Shown here: piece after piece, positions 35,374-44,072 of the stretch | How the letters are laid out: every line of letters begins with the position of its first letter | Position numbering within the stretch: position 1 is the stretch's first letter | From: Allobosea sp. BK604 | GTDB lineage: Bacteria > Pseudomonadota > Alphaproteobacteria > Rhizobiales > Beijerinckiaceae | Direction: 5' to 3' | DNA: 64,000 nt | Assembly (NCBI RefSeq): GCF_004341515.1 | Contig: NZ_SLZF01000005.1 | Coordinates: 1-64,000, forward strand | Notes under the pieces: model-generated | What the model was told of the DNA's origin: nothing | The model's database searches: none | Seen by the model: only the letters and a program-made list of their open reading frames with translations | Program-made: the position numbers and the translations under genes

Positions 35374-36323
35374 CAGCCACCTGCCGTGCGGATGCGCGGA
35401 TCGATCAGCCCATAGGCGAGATCGACCAGGAAGGTGCAGAGCAGGAACACGGTGGCGGTGAAGAGCAGCGCGCCCTGGACCAGCGGATAGTCCAGGCTCG
35501 TCACCGCCTCGATGATCAGCCGGCCGAGGCCGGGATAGGAGAAGACCGTCTCGGTGACGGTCGCGCCGGCGAGCAGGTTGCCGATCTGCAGGCCGGCAAT
35601 GGTCACCGTCGGGATCAGCGCGTTGCGCAGCGCGTGGGTGATGACGATCGTCCGGCGCGACAGGCCCTTGGCCCTGGCGGTGGTGACATAGTCCTGCTGC
35701 AGGGCCTCGATCAGCGATGTCCGGACATAGCGCGCCAGCACGACGATGAAGGGCATCGCCAGCGTCACGGCCGGCATGATCAGAAAACGCAAGGTGTCGA
35801 GCGCCGTGTTGCTGGAATTGCCGAGGCCCGAGGGCGGCAGCCAGCGCAGCGTCACCGCGAAGACGATGACGAGCAAGGTGCCGAGCGCGAAGCTCGGCAG
35901 CGAGAAGGCGACCGCGGTCAGGGCCGCGATCGTGTTGTCGAGCCATCTGCCGCGGTTGAGCGCGGCGGTGATGCCGAGCGCGGTACCGAAGACGAGGCCG
36001 ATCAGCGCCGCAAGGCTCGCGAGCTTCAGCGTCTGCGCGAAGGCGTCGGCGATGGTCTCGGAGACCGGCAGGCCGGTCGAGAAGGACTTGCCGAAATCGA
36101 GCCGGGCGGCATCGCCGAGCCAGATCGCATAGCGTTCCGGCAAGGTGCGATGGAGCCCGAGGCGGACGCGCTCCATCTCGACCTGCTCGGGCGTCGCCTC
36201 GGTGCCCAGCCTGATCAAGGCCGGGTCGCCGGGCGTGTTCTGGATCACGGCGAAGATGACCACCGATGCCAGGAACAGCATCAGGATCAACTGGCCGAGC
36301 CGCGAGAGGCAATAGTTCAGCAT
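35373..36323 (-). CDS. ABC importer permease, DppB/OppB type
   Basis: 316 residues with six membrane helices. Opens MLNYCLSRLGQLILMLFLASVVIFAVIQ-like with FA-IQNTPGDPA, the DppB hallmark. The EAA loop reads DYVTTARAKGLSRRTIVITHALRNALIP. Located 15 bases after the SBP gene and one base overlapping the dppC-type gene. Forms the transmembrane channel with its partner. No ATP-binding subunits are encoded alongside. Confidence 0.92.
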   Translation of the reverse strand: MLNYCLSRLGQLILMLFLASVVIFAVIQNTPGDPALIRLGTEATPEQVEMERVRLGLHRTLPERYAIWLGDAARLDFGKSFSTGLPVSETIADAFAQTLKLASLAALIGLVFGTALGITAALNRGRWLDNTIAALTAVAFSLPSFALGTLLVIVFAVTLRWLPPSGLGNSSNTALDTLRFLIMPAVTLAMPFIVVLARYVRTSLIEALQQDYVTTARAKGLSRRTIVITHALRNALIPTVTIAGLQIGNLLAGATVTETVFSYPGLGRLIIEAVTSLDYPLVQGALLFTATVFLLCTFLVDLAYGLIDPRIRTAGG

Positions 36324-36338
36324 CGGGTTTAAAGTCGG

Positions 36339-37922
36339 CTACGCCTTGATCGCGGCGCTTCCCATGGCGAGGTTGGCGACGAGATCCGTCGTCGGCCCCG
36401 TGACCTTCTGCGACCAGACGAATTTGTGCGAGGAGGTCATGATCGAGATATTGGCGCAATCCTCGACCGTGATGCGGTTGAGTTCCTGGTAGATCTTCCT
36501 GCGCTTGGCCGGGTCGATCTCGACAGCGCCTTCCTTGAGCAAGGTCTCGATCGTCGGGTTGACATAGCCGAAGCGCTGGTTGGCGCCGCGATAGAGGCTG
36601 TTGGCGCCGAAGAAGATGGCGCTGTCCATCAGGCAGCGGCCGACGACCCAGGGAACGACGTCGCAGCTCTTGTCCTTGCCGGCGCCGAGATCGCGCCAGC
36701 GCCCGTCATCGACGCGCTGGATGCGCAGGGTGACGCCGATCTTGGCGAGATCGGCCTGCCAGATCTCGGCATAGGTCGCGAGGTTCGGGTTCGCGGCGGG
36801 CGTCGGATAGGTGATCGTCAGCTTGTCGACCCCCGCCTCCTTGAGCAGCGCCCTCGCCTTCTCCAGGTCGAAGGCCTGGGCATCCACCAGCTCGGCGACG
36901 TAGCCGGTCGCGACCGGATCGTAGAACGGGCTCGCCACCGGCTTCTCGAAGCCGAAATGCGCGGCCTCGGCGAAGGCCTTGCGGTTCATCGAATAGGACA
37001 GCGCCTGGCGCACCGCGAGCTTGTCGAAGGGCGGCTTGGAGACGTTGACCATGAGCAGCCAGATGCTGTTCGGCACCTGGTCGATGCGGAAATTCTTGTC
37101 CGAGCGCAGGGATTCGAGATCCGCGTCGTTGCTGCTCAGCACGCCGTTGACCTGGCCGGAGACGACGTTGTTGAGGACGCTCGAGCCCTGGGCATAGAGG
37201 TTGAAGCGGAAGGTGCCGACCTTCGGCGCGCTCGGCAGGTGGTATTTGGGATTGGCGACGAAGGTGGCGTAGCGCCCCTGCACATGCTCGGTCATCCGGA
37301 ACGGTCCAGTGCCGATCGGCAGGCTGCGCATGAAGATCGTGTCCTCCGGGTTCTCCAGGCGCACGGCATAGAAATAGTTCAGGAGGTCGATGCCGTAGGG
37401 AACCGGGCTGGAGAAGCTGACGAGCACGGTCGATGCGTCCGGCGCGGTGATCGACTTCACCGGGGCGAAGACCGCCTTGATCTTCTGCACGCCCTGGTCG
37501 CCGGCGAGCGCCGGGTTCGAGAGATAGCCGAACATGTCGACGAAGTTCTGCGCCGTCAGCGGCTTGCCGTCATGCCAGGTGACGTTCGGGCGCAGCTTGA
37601 ACTCGATCGAGGTGTTGTCCGGCGCGATCTTCCAGGATTCCGCCAGGTCGGCGACGAGTTCGCCCTTGGCATCCTTGTAGACCAGGCGCGAGAACATCTG
37701 GTTGGCGGTCGAGAACTGGGTGAAGACCTGCGCCCAGGGATTGAAGGTCGAGAAGGCGCCGGCCTCGCCATATTCGATCGTGCCGGCAACCTGCGCGGCC
37801 GCCCCGCCCGGCAGACCGAACGCGGCGGCGCCGAGCGCAGCGCCGGTGCCGGCGAGCATGTGGCGGCGCGTCAGGCCACGCGTAATGAATTCTTTCGAGA
37901 TGAATTCCTGGGTCTCGGACAT
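36339..37922 (-). CDS. ABC importer substrate-binding protein, family 5
   Basis: 527 residues, periplasmic extracellular solute-binding protein of the DppA/OppA group. The N-terminus has a twin-arginine signal (LTRRHMLAGTGAALGAAAFG), so it should be exported folded. The SBP-bac-5 signature region is seen in FSTFNPWAQVFTQFS and WKIAPDNTSIEFKLRPNVTWHDGKPLTAQ. GAGGA precedes the ATG. First gene of the SBP-permease-permease-eda operon. The operator-like TCATA-N3-TATTA site lies 119 bases upstream. Confidence 0.92.
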   Translation of the reverse strand: MSETQEFISKEFITRGLTRRHMLAGTGAALGAAAFGLPGGAAAQVAGTIEYGEAGAFSTFNPWAQVFTQFSTANQMFSRLVYKDAKGELVADLAESWKIAPDNTSIEFKLRPNVTWHDGKPLTAQNFVDMFGYLSNPALAGDQGVQKIKAVFAPVKSITAPDASTVLVSFSSPVPYGIDLLNYFYAVRLENPEDTIFMRSLPIGTGPFRMTEHVQGRYATFVANPKYHLPSAPKVGTFRFNLYAQGSSVLNNVVSGQVNGVLSSNDADLESLRSDKNFRIDQVPNSIWLLMVNVSKPPFDKLAVRQALSYSMNRKAFAEAAHFGFEKPVASPFYDPVATGYVAELVDAQAFDLEKARALLKEAGVDKLTITYPTPAANPNLATYAEIWQADLAKIGVTLRIQRVDDGRWRDLGAGKDKSCDVVPWVVGRCLMDSAIFFGANSLYRGANQRFGYVNPTIETLLKEGAVEIDPAKRRKIYQELNRITVEDCANISIMTSSHKFVWSQKVTGPTTDLVANLAMGSAAIKA

Positions 37923-38040
37923 CGGTTCCTCCTGCGCTGCGAGCGGATCGTTTCGTGTCCGCCGATCATGTCGCCGCGCATGCCATGGCCGCGCTCACCC
38001 CGCAGGCGGGGCGGCGCGCCGGCAGGAACGGCGCTATTTC

Positions 38041-38053
38041 TCATACGATATTA
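38041..38053 (-). promoter_or_regulatory. probable GntR operator, transporter promoter
   Basis: TCATACGATATTA, an imperfect version of the palindrome found upstream of the divergent SDR. On the minus strand it is followed by GAGAAAT, as in the other site, and a TTGACAAT element lies upstream at about 38080-38073. Confidence 0.6.
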
Positions 38054-38121
38054 CTGAAATGGGATTCCGGGATTGTCAACGCCCATGAGCGGGAGTCGCC
38101 GGCTTGGTGCCGCGGCCCGCG

Positions 38122-38853
38122 TCAGTCGTCGAGCCCGAGACCGCGGATATGCACGACGTCGGAGGTCGCGTTGCCGATCAGCGTCGTCGCGGCGGCATGG
38201 GCCAGGCTCGGCTTCCGCTCCAGGATGGCGCGCAGCACGTCGCCATGCTCGACGATGGCGCGCGGCCGGTGGTCGCCCCGCGCCGCGATCTCGAACATCT
38301 GGCGCAGGCCGAAGCTGAAGAGCTGGCCGATCGGCCAGAAGAACTCGTTATGGGTGGCGAAATAGATCGAGCGGTGGAAGGCGAGATCGGCCTCGACCCA
38401 GCGGGCATTGTCGGCCCCGGCATCGATCATGGCCTGGAAATCGGCCTGGAGCTGCCTGCGGTCCTCTTCGGTCGCCGCAAGCGCCGCCAGCGCCGCGGCT
38501 GCCGGCTCTGTCGCGCGGCGCAGCTCGAACATCTTCTTGAGATAGGTGTCGGTATCGGTGACCTCGACACGCCAGCGCAGGATATCGGGGTCGAGATGGC
38601 TCCAATGCCGGGGATCGCGCACCCGCGTGCCGCGCTTCGGGCTCGAGACCAGCAGGCCCTTGGCGATCAGCGAACGCAGGGCCTCGCGCATCGCGGTCCG
38701 GCTGATACCGAGCATCTCGCAGAGCTGCGCTTCGGCCGGCAGCGTGTCGCCGGCCTTGTAGTCGCCCCGGACGATGGCGAGGCCGAGCTGGTCGGCGACA
38801 CGGTGGTGGAGCTTCAGGCTGGCGGCTGCGAGGGGGCGGGTCGGGGCGTCCAT
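38122..38853 (-). CDS. GntR-family regulator, FadR subfamily
   Basis: 243 residues from MDAPTRPLAAASLK; GGATCC is about 12 bases upstream, and the longer reading was judged untranslated leader. The winged helix-turn-helix occupies about 10-80 (HHRVADQLGLAIVRGDYKAG, then LPAEAQLCEMLGISRTAMRE, ALRSLIAKGLL). The FCD effector domain (about 105-235) has LRRATEPAAAALAA, EADLAFHRSIYFATHN and the metal-binding EHGDVLRAI. FadR-type members respond to sugar acids or carboxylates. It lies between the transporter operon and the divergent SDR, whose promoters share an operator-like palindrome. Confidence 0.92.
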   Translation of the reverse strand: MDAPTRPLAAASLKLHHRVADQLGLAIVRGDYKAGDTLPAEAQLCEMLGISRTAMREALRSLIAKGLLVSSPKRGTRVRDPRHWSHLDPDILRWRVEVTDTDTYLKKMFELRRATEPAAAALAALAATEEDRRQLQADFQAMIDAGADNARWVEADLAFHRSIYFATHNEFFWPIGQLFSFGLRQMFEIAARGDHRPRAIVEHGDVLRAILERKPSLAHAAATTLIGNATSDVVHIRGLGLDD

Positions 38854-38945
38854 CGGGAACGTGGATCCTTGATTCTGCGACGCGGATCTTGCCGGCGACG
38901 CTCGCATGCGATTTCGCACGAGTGGCGCCGGGTTGACAATCTCTG

Positions 38946-38958
38946 TCATATTGTATGA
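38946..38958 (+). promoter_or_regulatory. probable GntR operator, SDR/gntR promoter
   Basis: TCATA-TTG-TATGA is a perfect palindrome, 8 bases after TTGACA (38933-38938), so it would overlap the spacer and -10 region. The same motif, slightly degenerate, stands before the transporter operon. Confidence 0.7.
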
Positions 38959-39081
38959 GAAATTGATCACGCGATCGAGTGCCGTCTCGGCCATGTGTCG
39001 CGCTCACGCATCGCCCCCACCCCTCGGTTCCGCCGAATGGCCCGGGCGATCTCAAGACAATCGGAACGGCGAGGAAGCGAC

Positions 39082-39828
39082 ATGTACGACGTGGCAGGGA
39101 AAGTCGCGGTGATCACGGGCGGGACGCGTGGCATCGGCCTCGCGATCGCGGAACACCTGCTCGCCGCCGGCAGCAGCGTCGTTCTCAACGGCCGCAACGA
39201 AACGCCCGAAGCCACCGAACTCATGACGCGCTTCGGGCCGGACAAGGTCGCGGTCGAGCTCGGCGACATCGCCGATCCGGCTGCCGCCGCGGCATTGATC
39301 GACGCCGCCGCCAGGCGCTTCGGCCGGCTCGACATCCTCGTCCATTCGGCCGGTGGCCCGGCGCCCGGCAAGATCGGCGATCTGACTTCCGAGGCGTGGA
39401 TGAATGCCTTCGCCGTGCATGTCCACCCGGTGTTCCACCTGTTCCGGGCGGCGCATCCGCATCTCGCCAGGGAGGGCGGTGCGGTGCTGCTGATCTCGTC
39501 GGTCGCGGGCCTGCGCGGCTGCCCCGGCACGGTCGCCTACCAGACGGTCAAGGGCGCGCTGATTCCCTTGGCCAAGGCGCTGGCCTTCGACCACGGCCAC
39601 GAGAATATCCGGGTCAACCTGCTGACGCCGGGCATCATCCGCACCCGCTTCCACGCCGCGATGACGCCGGAGGCCAAGGCGCATAATCTCGAGAAGCGCA
39701 TCCCCCTGCGCCGCGAGGGCTCGGTCGACGATGTCGCCCAGGCAGCCCTGCAAATGATCCAGAACGAGTTCATCACCGGCGAGTACCTGACCATCGACGG
39801 CGGCATGTCGATGCGCGTGACCGGCTAG
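39082..39828 (+). CDS. SDR-family oxidoreductase
   Basis: 248 residues from MYDVAGKVAVITGG with GAGGAAG upstream. Classical SDR: TGGTRGIG (about 12-19), NGRNE after strand 2 (NADP-type Arg), HSAGGPAPGK, catalytic Ser in LISSVAG, and Tyr-Lys in YQTVKGA. The C-terminal GEYLTIDGGMSMRVTG is standard. Divergent from the GntR gene and controlled by a GntR-type palindrome, so it probably oxidises or reduces a sugar or sugar acid imported by the neighbouring transporter. Confidence 0.9.
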   Translation: MYDVAGKVAVITGGTRGIGLAIAEHLLAAGSSVVLNGRNETPEATELMTRFGPDKVAVELGDIADPAAAAALIDAAARRFGRLDILVHSAGGPAPGKIGDLTSEAWMNAFAVHVHPVFHLFRAAHPHLAREGGAVLLISSVAGLRGCPGTVAYQTVKGALIPLAKALAFDHGHENIRVNLLTPGIIRTRFHAAMTPEAKAHNLEKRIPLRREGSVDDVAQAALQMIQNEFITGEYLTIDGGMSMRVTG

Positions 39829-39942
39829 CCGCGCGGCCGACCGCAGAGATCGCGCTGCCATCTGCCCGACCCCGCGCAGCCGGCATTCCGCTCCCTCCCG
39901 CGCCAATTGACGCCGCCGCATTTCCGCCTTACCCGTGAATGC

Positions 39943-40120
39943 GACGGTTCCCTCACGGGATCAAAAGGGAACGCAGTGCGGGTGAGCAATCACCCCATGC
40001 TGCGGCTGCCCCCGCAACTGTAAGCGGCGAGCCTTTCGCCATACGCCACTGGGACCTCGGCCCTGGGAAGGCGGCGTGAAGGCAACGACCCGCGAGCCAG
40101 GAGACCTGCCGTCAGCCGTG
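39943..40120 (+). promoter_or_regulatory. cobalamin (B12) riboswitch
   Basis: A classical adenosylcobalamin-type aptamer. It contains AAAAGGGAACGCAGTGCGG, the GCCCCCGCAACTGTAA core, GCCACTGGG, GGGAAGGCGGCG and the B12 box CGCGAGCCAGGAGACCTGCC (40091-40110). GACGG (39943-39947) can pair with CCGTC (40109-40113) to close P1. It controls the btuB-led operon starting at 40250 and should repress it when cobalamin is plentiful. Ends are approximate. Confidence 0.95.
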
Positions 40121-40143
40121 GTCACACGCGAACACATCGGCCG

Positions 40144-40184
40144 GGGTGCGCTGGTGGGTGATAGACCTTTGCGCACCCGTTTTC
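40144..40184 (+). terminator. riboswitch expression platform, candidate terminator
   Basis: GGGTGCGC - 19 bases - GCGCACCC followed by GTTTTC, between the aptamer and the btuB start. A short T-run makes it a plausible but modest intrinsic terminator. Confidence 0.55.
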
Positions 40185-40249
40185 GGGGGCGGAGCGGGAC
40201 ATCTCGTTCGCGGTGACGTGCCACTGACGTTGCCCGCCGAGGTTTCATC

Positions 40250-42199
40250 GTGATCCGTTCCCCCAGACCCGCAGGTTGCGGGCTTTTCTCGTTCGCCCTT
40301 TCCCTCCTCGCCATCTCGACAGCATTGCGCCCCCTCCCCGCTCTCGCGCAGCCTGCCGATCAGCCGATCGCACTCGACGAGATCGTGGTCAGCCCGACCG
40401 GCGTGCCGACCCCGGCCAGAGAGATCGCCAGCTCCGTCACCGTCATCACCGCAAGGGAGATCGAGCAGCAGCAGCGCCGGACCTTGCCGCAGGCGCTCGC
40501 CACGGTGCCCGGGCTCAATATCGTCCAGATCGGCGGCCCGGGCGGACAGACCTCCGTCTTCATGCGCGGTACCAATTCGAACCATGTCAAGGTGCTGATC
40601 GATGGCATCGAGGCGAACGATCCCTCGACCCCGAACCGCTCCTTCGACTTCGGCTCGATGCTGACGGACGATATTGAGCGTATCGAAGTGCTGCGCGGCC
40701 CGCAGAGCGGCCTTTACGGCGCCAATGCGCTCGGCGGCGTCATCTCGATCACAACCAGGCGCGGTGAGGGACCGCCGAGGATGACCGGACGCGTCGAGGC
40801 CGGCTCGCATGGCACCTTCAACCAGGCGGCCGGCTTCGGCGGCGGCGACGACCGTTTCAACTACGCCTTCAACGTCGCCCATATGCGGACGGAAGCGACG
40901 GATTCCGTGCCGTCGAACCTGATCCCGCCCGGCGTCCGGGTGACGCCGAACGCCTATGACAACTACACCTATTCCGGGCGGGTCGGCTTCGCCCTGACCG
41001 ACACGCTTAGCCTCAACTGGGCTGGGCGCTATACGGACGGGCAGTTCCAGTCGACCTACGATAGTGGCTTCCCCGGCCGCCCGACGCCTTATCGCGCGCT
41101 CCAGAACTACGCGCAGACCTTCACGCGCGGCGAAGTGGTCTGGGATCCGCTCGGCGGGCGCTTTGTCAACCGCTTCGGCGTCTCCTATTCTAACCAGGAC
41201 CGCTCCAACCGCTCGCCCAACGCCTTCGGTATCCTCGGTCGTCCGACGGAGAATCTCGGTGAGCGCAGCAAGGTCGACTGGCGCGGCGACCTCGAACTCG
41301 CCAAGGGGCATATGCTCGTCATGGGCCTGCAATATGAGCGCGAGCGGCTCGACACGGCCGCGCTGACCGGCTCCAACGGCAATAAAGCGGCCTTCCTCGA
41401 GTACCAGGGCAATATCGCCGACCGCTTCTTCCTGGCCGCGAATATCCGCCGCGACGACGACGACAGCTATGGCGGCCATACCACCTATCGGGTCGCGCCG
41501 GCCTTCCTCGTGCCGGGCAGCGAGACCAAGCTGAAGGCGAGCTATGGCACCGGCTTCAAGGCGCCGACCCTGAGCGAGCTCTTCAGCGACAGCCGGCCGG
41601 CCTTCAATTTCTTCGGCAATCCCAATCTCAAGCCGGAGGAGAGCCGCGGCTGGGATATCGGCTTCGAGCAGCCGCTGTTCGACAGGCGCCTCCAGTTCGG
41701 CGCGACCTGGTTCGAGAACGACATCGAGAACCTGATCGTCACCAACGCGGCGCGCAATTCCTACGCCAATGTCGGCAAGGCCCAGACGAAGGGCGTCGAG
41801 GCCTTCGCCGCACTGGAGCTGTCGCCCGAGTTCAAGATCCGGGCGGACTACACCTTCACGCTGGCGAAGGATGAGATCGCGCGGCAGGAGCTGTTGCGCC
41901 GGCCGCGGCACAAGGCCAGCTTGACCGCGACCTGGATGCCGATGGAAAAGCTCACCCTCTCCGCGACCTTGCTCTATGTCGGCCCCTGGGTCGATGGAAA
42001 CCGCGACTTCTCGGTCCCGCGCCTGCGCGCCAAGGACGCGACGCTGGTCAACCTCGCCGCGGAGTACAAGGCGACCGAGCGGGTCACGATCTTCGGGCGG
42101 ATCGACAATCTCTTCGACAAAAGCTGGGAGAACCCGGTCGGCTTCCTGGTGCCCGGCTTCGGCGCCTTCGGCGGTGTGAAGGTGGCACTGGGCGGATGA
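40250..42199 (+). CDS. btuB: TonB-dependent vitamin B12 receptor
   Basis: 649 residues starting at GTG with GAGG upstream. Signal peptide ends ALA-Q near residue 33; a TonB-box-like segment (ALDEIVVSPTG) follows. The plug domain has ALATVPGLNIVQIGGPGGQT and VLIDGIEANDPS, IERIEVLRGPQSGLYGANALGGVI. The barrel ends in GAFGGVKVALGG. Outer-membrane cobalamin uptake is indicated by the riboswitch directly upstream and btuFCD-like genes downstream; the C-terminal residue is Gly rather than Phe. Overlaps the next gene by four bases (ATGA). Confidence 0.93.
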   Translation: MIRSPRPAGCGLFSFALSLLAISTALRPLPALAQPADQPIALDEIVVSPTGVPTPAREIASSVTVITAREIEQQQRRTLPQALATVPGLNIVQIGGPGGQTSVFMRGTNSNHVKVLIDGIEANDPSTPNRSFDFGSMLTDDIERIEVLRGPQSGLYGANALGGVISITTRRGEGPPRMTGRVEAGSHGTFNQAAGFGGGDDRFNYAFNVAHMRTEATDSVPSNLIPPGVRVTPNAYDNYTYSGRVGFALTDTLSLNWAGRYTDGQFQSTYDSGFPGRPTPYRALQNYAQTFTRGEVVWDPLGGRFVNRFGVSYSNQDRSNRSPNAFGILGRPTENLGERSKVDWRGDLELAKGHMLVMGLQYERERLDTAALTGSNGNKAAFLEYQGNIADRFFLAANIRRDDDDSYGGHTTYRVAPAFLVPGSETKLKASYGTGFKAPTLSELFSDSRPAFNFFGNPNLKPEESRGWDIGFEQPLFDRRLQFGATWFENDIENLIVTNAARNSYANVGKAQTKGVEAFAALELSPEFKIRADYTFTLAKDEIARQELLRRPRHKASLTATWMPMEKLTLSATLLYVGPWVDGNRDFSVPRLRAKDATLVNLAAEYKATERVTIFGRIDNLFDKSWENPVGFLVPGFGAFGGVKVALGG

Positions 42200-43050
42200 A
42201 GCGGCGCGGCATCTCGACCATCATGCGCGCGGCGGCGCTGGCATGGATCATCATCGGTGCGGCGCAGGCGGGCGAGCAGCCGCAACGCATCGTCTCTCTC
42301 AACATGTGCACGGACGAACTCGTGCTGCGGCTGGCCTCGCCGGGGCATATCGCCTCGGTGACCTGGCTGGCGCAGGACCCTGCCAACGCCAACATGGCGG
42401 AGCTCGCCCGCGCCATCCCGGCCAATCACGGGCTGGTCGAGGAGGTCCTGGCGCTGAAGCCCGACCTTGTCGTCGTCGGCGCCTATACGACCCGCAGCAC
42501 CGTCGCGCTGTTGCAGCGCGTCGGCGCGCCGGTCCGCGAATTCGGCGTGCCGCGCAATCTCGCGGAGATGCGGGCCCAGATCATCGAGATGGCCGCCCTG
42601 CTCGGCGAGCCCGAGCGCGGACAGGCGCTCGTCGCCGAGATCGACAGGAGGCTCGCGGCGCTGGCCGGGCGACGCGGCGCCACGCAGCCAAAGGCGATCG
42701 TGCTGCGGCCGAACGGCTTCACCACCGGGCGGGGCTCGCTGGTCGACGAAATCCTGTCCACCGCCGGCTTCGTCAATCTGGCCGCCGAGCTGGGCATCGA
42801 CAATTACGGTCAGATCGCACTGGAGACCGTCGCGCTCGGACGGGCGGATATCCTCATCCTCAACACGACGCCGGACGGCCCGCCCTCGCTGGCGCATGAA
42901 ATCCTGCATCATCCCGTGCTGACGCGCCTCGGCGATCGGCTGAAGATCGTCGCGCTGCCCGCAAAGCTCTGGACCTGCGCCGGCCCCGCCGTGGTCGATG
43001 CGATCGAGCTGTTGATGGACGCGGTGCCTCCGGCAAGGAACACACCATGA
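42196..43050 (+). CDS. btuF: B12 ABC importer periplasmic binding protein, BtuF-like
   Basis: 284 residues. Signal peptide (about 1-25, ALAWIIIGAAQA). Periplasmic-binding family 2 fold: PQRIVSLNMCTDELVLRLA, then VEEVLALKPDLVVVGAYTT and FGVPRNLAEM in the first lobe, and a single connecting helix. It should hand cobalamin from BtuB to the BtuCD transporter. ATGA overlap with btuB and with the permease gene shows tight coupling. Substrate assignment rests on the riboswitch and neighbours. Confidence 0.88.
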   Translation: MKRRGISTIMRAAALAWIIIGAAQAGEQPQRIVSLNMCTDELVLRLASPGHIASVTWLAQDPANANMAELARAIPANHGLVEEVLALKPDLVVVGAYTTRSTVALLQRVGAPVREFGVPRNLAEMRAQIIEMAALLGEPERGQALVAEIDRRLAALAGRRGATQPKAIVLRPNGFTTGRGSLVDEILSTAGFVNLAAELGIDNYGQIALETVALGRADILILNTTPDGPPSLAHEILHHPVLTRLGDRLKIVALPAKLWTCAGPAVVDAIELLMDAVPPARNTP

Positions 43051-44072
43051 GCAGCCTTCCTGCACCGGCCGTCCGGTCCGGCCGCGCCGGCTACTGGCGC
43101 CTGGTCGGGCTGTTGGCCCTGGCGACCCTCGCCATGACCTTCGTCTCGCTCGCCATCGGCTATGCCCGGCTCGACCTCGGCATGGCCCTGGCCGATTGGC
43201 TCGCCGGACGCCAGACTCTGGAAGCGCTCGTGCTGGTCGAGCTGAGGCTGCCGCGCGCCGTGCTCGGCGCCCTGGTCGGGTTCAGCCTCGGCATGGCCGG
43301 CGCGGCGATGCAGGGGCTGCTGCGCAACCCGCTGGCCGAGCCCGGAATCGTGGGGATTTCGAGCGCGGCCGCCTTCGGTGCGGTCGTGGTGTTCTATTCC
43401 GGCTTTGCCGGAGCCTTTGCACTCGCGCTGCCGCTCGGCGGCATTGCCGGCGCCATCCTCGCGGTGCTGCTGCTTTACGCCTTCGTCGGTCGCGGCGCCG
43501 GGACGATGACGCTGATCCTTGCAGGCGTGGCGATCAACAGCTTTGCAGGCGCCATGACCGCGCTCGCGCTCAATCTCGCCCCCAACCCCTATGCGGCGCT
43601 GGAGATCGTGTTCTGGCTGATGGGGTCGCTGGCCGATCGGAGCCTCGCCCATGTCTGGCTGGTGTTGCCGCTGATGCTGCTGGGCTGGGCCCTGCTGCTC
43701 TCCTGCGCCCCTGCGCTCGACGGGCTCACGCTCGGGGAAGACACCGCGCGCAGCCTCGGCTTCGACCTCAATTGGCTGCGCGCCCGGCTGATCGGCGGCG
43801 CGGCGCTCAGCGTCGGCAGCGCCGTCGCCGTCACCGGCGCGATCGGTTTCGTCGGCCTCGTCGTGCCGCACCTGCTGCGCCCCTTCGTCGGGCACCGGCC
43901 GGGCCGGCTGCTGCTGGCGAGCGGCTTTGGCGGCGCCATCCTGCTGCTCGCGGCCGACACGGCCTTGCGCCTGCTGCCGATCCGCCCGGAATTGAAGCTC
44001 GGCGTCGTCACCGCGCTGATCGGTGCGCCGTTCCTGTTCAGCTTGATCTATCGCCTGAGGCGGGAAGCGTGA
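43047..44072 (+). CDS. btuC: B12 ABC importer permease, FecCD/BtuC type
   Basis: 341 residues with about nine or ten membrane helices. Signatures: LRLPRAVLGALVGFSLGMAGAAMQGLLRNPLAEP-type N-terminal region, GISSAAAFGAV, LAGVAINSFAGAMTAL, FWLMGSLADRSL, and the coupling region GAIGFVGLVVPHLLRPFVG. Overlaps btuF by four bases and btuD by one base (TGATG). Confidence 0.93.
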   Translation: MSSLPAPAVRSGRAGYWRLVGLLALATLAMTFVSLAIGYARLDLGMALADWLAGRQTLEALVLVELRLPRAVLGALVGFSLGMAGAAMQGLLRNPLAEPGIVGISSAAAFGAVVVFYSGFAGAFALALPLGGIAGAILAVLLLYAFVGRGAGTMTLILAGVAINSFAGAMTALALNLAPNPYAALEIVFWLMGSLADRSLAHVWLVLPLMLLGWALLLSCAPALDGLTLGEDTARSLGFDLNWLRARLIGGAALSVGSAVAVTGAIGFVGLVVPHLLRPFVGHRPGRLLLASGFGGAILLLAADTALRLLPIRPELKLGVVTALIGAPFLFSLIYRLRREA

